This document shows positions 63,997 to 64,000 of a DNA stretch of 64,000 bases, in pieces. Below the pieces are notes generated by a model that ran no database searches, had not been told where the DNA came from, and worked only from the letters and a program-made list of their open reading frames with translations. Position 1 is the first letter of the stretch, and every line of letters begins with the position of its first letter. The translations under genes were made by a program, and so were the position numbers. Source of the stretch: Bryum argenteum (lineage: Eukaryota > Streptophyta > Bryopsida > Bryales > Bryaceae); the NCBI GenBank assembly GCA_037043015.1, contig CM073322.1:7885601-7949600 (forward strand), read 5' to 3'.

Positions 63997-64000
63997 CGTG

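Larger units (their letters stand above)
41152..64000 (+). mobile_element. element A: Ty3/gypsy with ~4.57-kb LTR, runs past window end
   Basis: Starts TGTCGAACCCTG right after GGCTT (41147-41151, presumed left duplication). The 5' LTR is split by element B and ends at 60418, followed by a primer site and gag. Gag is interrupted at 61354 by C3. The right side of the element is outside the window. The solo LTR at 52026-56577 gives independent proof of the LTR ends and length. Confidence 0.9.
61354..64000 (-). mobile_element. family C copy 3 (C3), antisense, runs past window end
   Basis: Inserted in the gag of A after GAGGC (61349-61353, presumed duplication). LTR 61354-62150 (797 bp) has the same ends as C2. 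The internal region to 64000 matches C2 14734-16590 and C1 6700-8494 and holds only the accessory region. Very close to C2; differences sit mostly at CAG/CTG. Confidence 0.92.

Overview
The window is a stack of nested plant LTR retrotransposons with only about 4 kb of other DNA. The evidence for plants is the tRNA-Asp-type primer sites, the Athila/Tat-like Ty3/gypsy pol genes, and accessory proteins resembling the plant retroelement family 'putative plant transposon protein'. The variant reverse transcriptase boxes (YLDD, FLDD) and a DUF7869 gene make a non-seed land plant or streptophyte relative plausible. That is a weak inference. I saw no tRNA, rRNA, CRISPR or bacterial features.

Layout. 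1-9289: 3' part of a plus-strand Ty3/gypsy element of family C (copy C1), carrying a 621-bp AT-rich MITE-like insertion in pol. 9290-10779 and 38742-41151: one stretch of low-copy-looking DNA, split by element D. It holds a tandem array of 18-bp palindromes, a short plus-strand ORF and the 3' part of a minus-strand DUF7869 gene. 10780-38736: element D, bounded by the target duplication ATTCT, with two 1591-bp LTRs that are almost identical. Without its nested guest it is about 18 kb. Its order is ORF1, ORF2, gag, pol, then a long 3' region with accessory ORFs. 13938-23875: family C copy C2, antisense, inside the gag of D (duplication TTCTC). 41152 to the window end: element A, a Ty3/gypsy element with an extremely long LTR (about 4.57 kb), inserted into the DUF7869 gene. 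Its 5' LTR is split by element B (45024-59712, duplication ATTGC). B in turn carries a solo LTR of family A (52026-56577, duplication GGTGG) in its integrase. The gag of A is split by a third family C copy (C3, from 61354, antisense).

Most unusual signals. (1) The 3' third of D carries about 47 copies of an 11-bp palindrome, GTCNANTNGAC, and each LTR carries seven or eight more. The copies ignore reading frames. This looks like an element-specific protein-binding array. (2) Families C, D and A each seem to carry an accessory protein of the same general type in three different places: fused behind integrase (C), as a separate 3' ORF (D), and inside the LTR itself (A). (3) A 142-bp tandem array of palindromes with alternating 48/94-bp spacing lies next to a small ORF and was split by D. 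(4) Differences between near-identical copies of A, B and C fall almost only on CAG/CTG sites, including small indels. This points to sequencing error at CHG-methylated cytosines or to a CWG-directed mutation process. It undermines both LTR dating and many of the apparent frameshifts.

Most gag/pol genes here are broken by frameshifts, stops or nested insertions. Element D is the best preserved, and its gag reading frame is continuous across the C2 insertion point.
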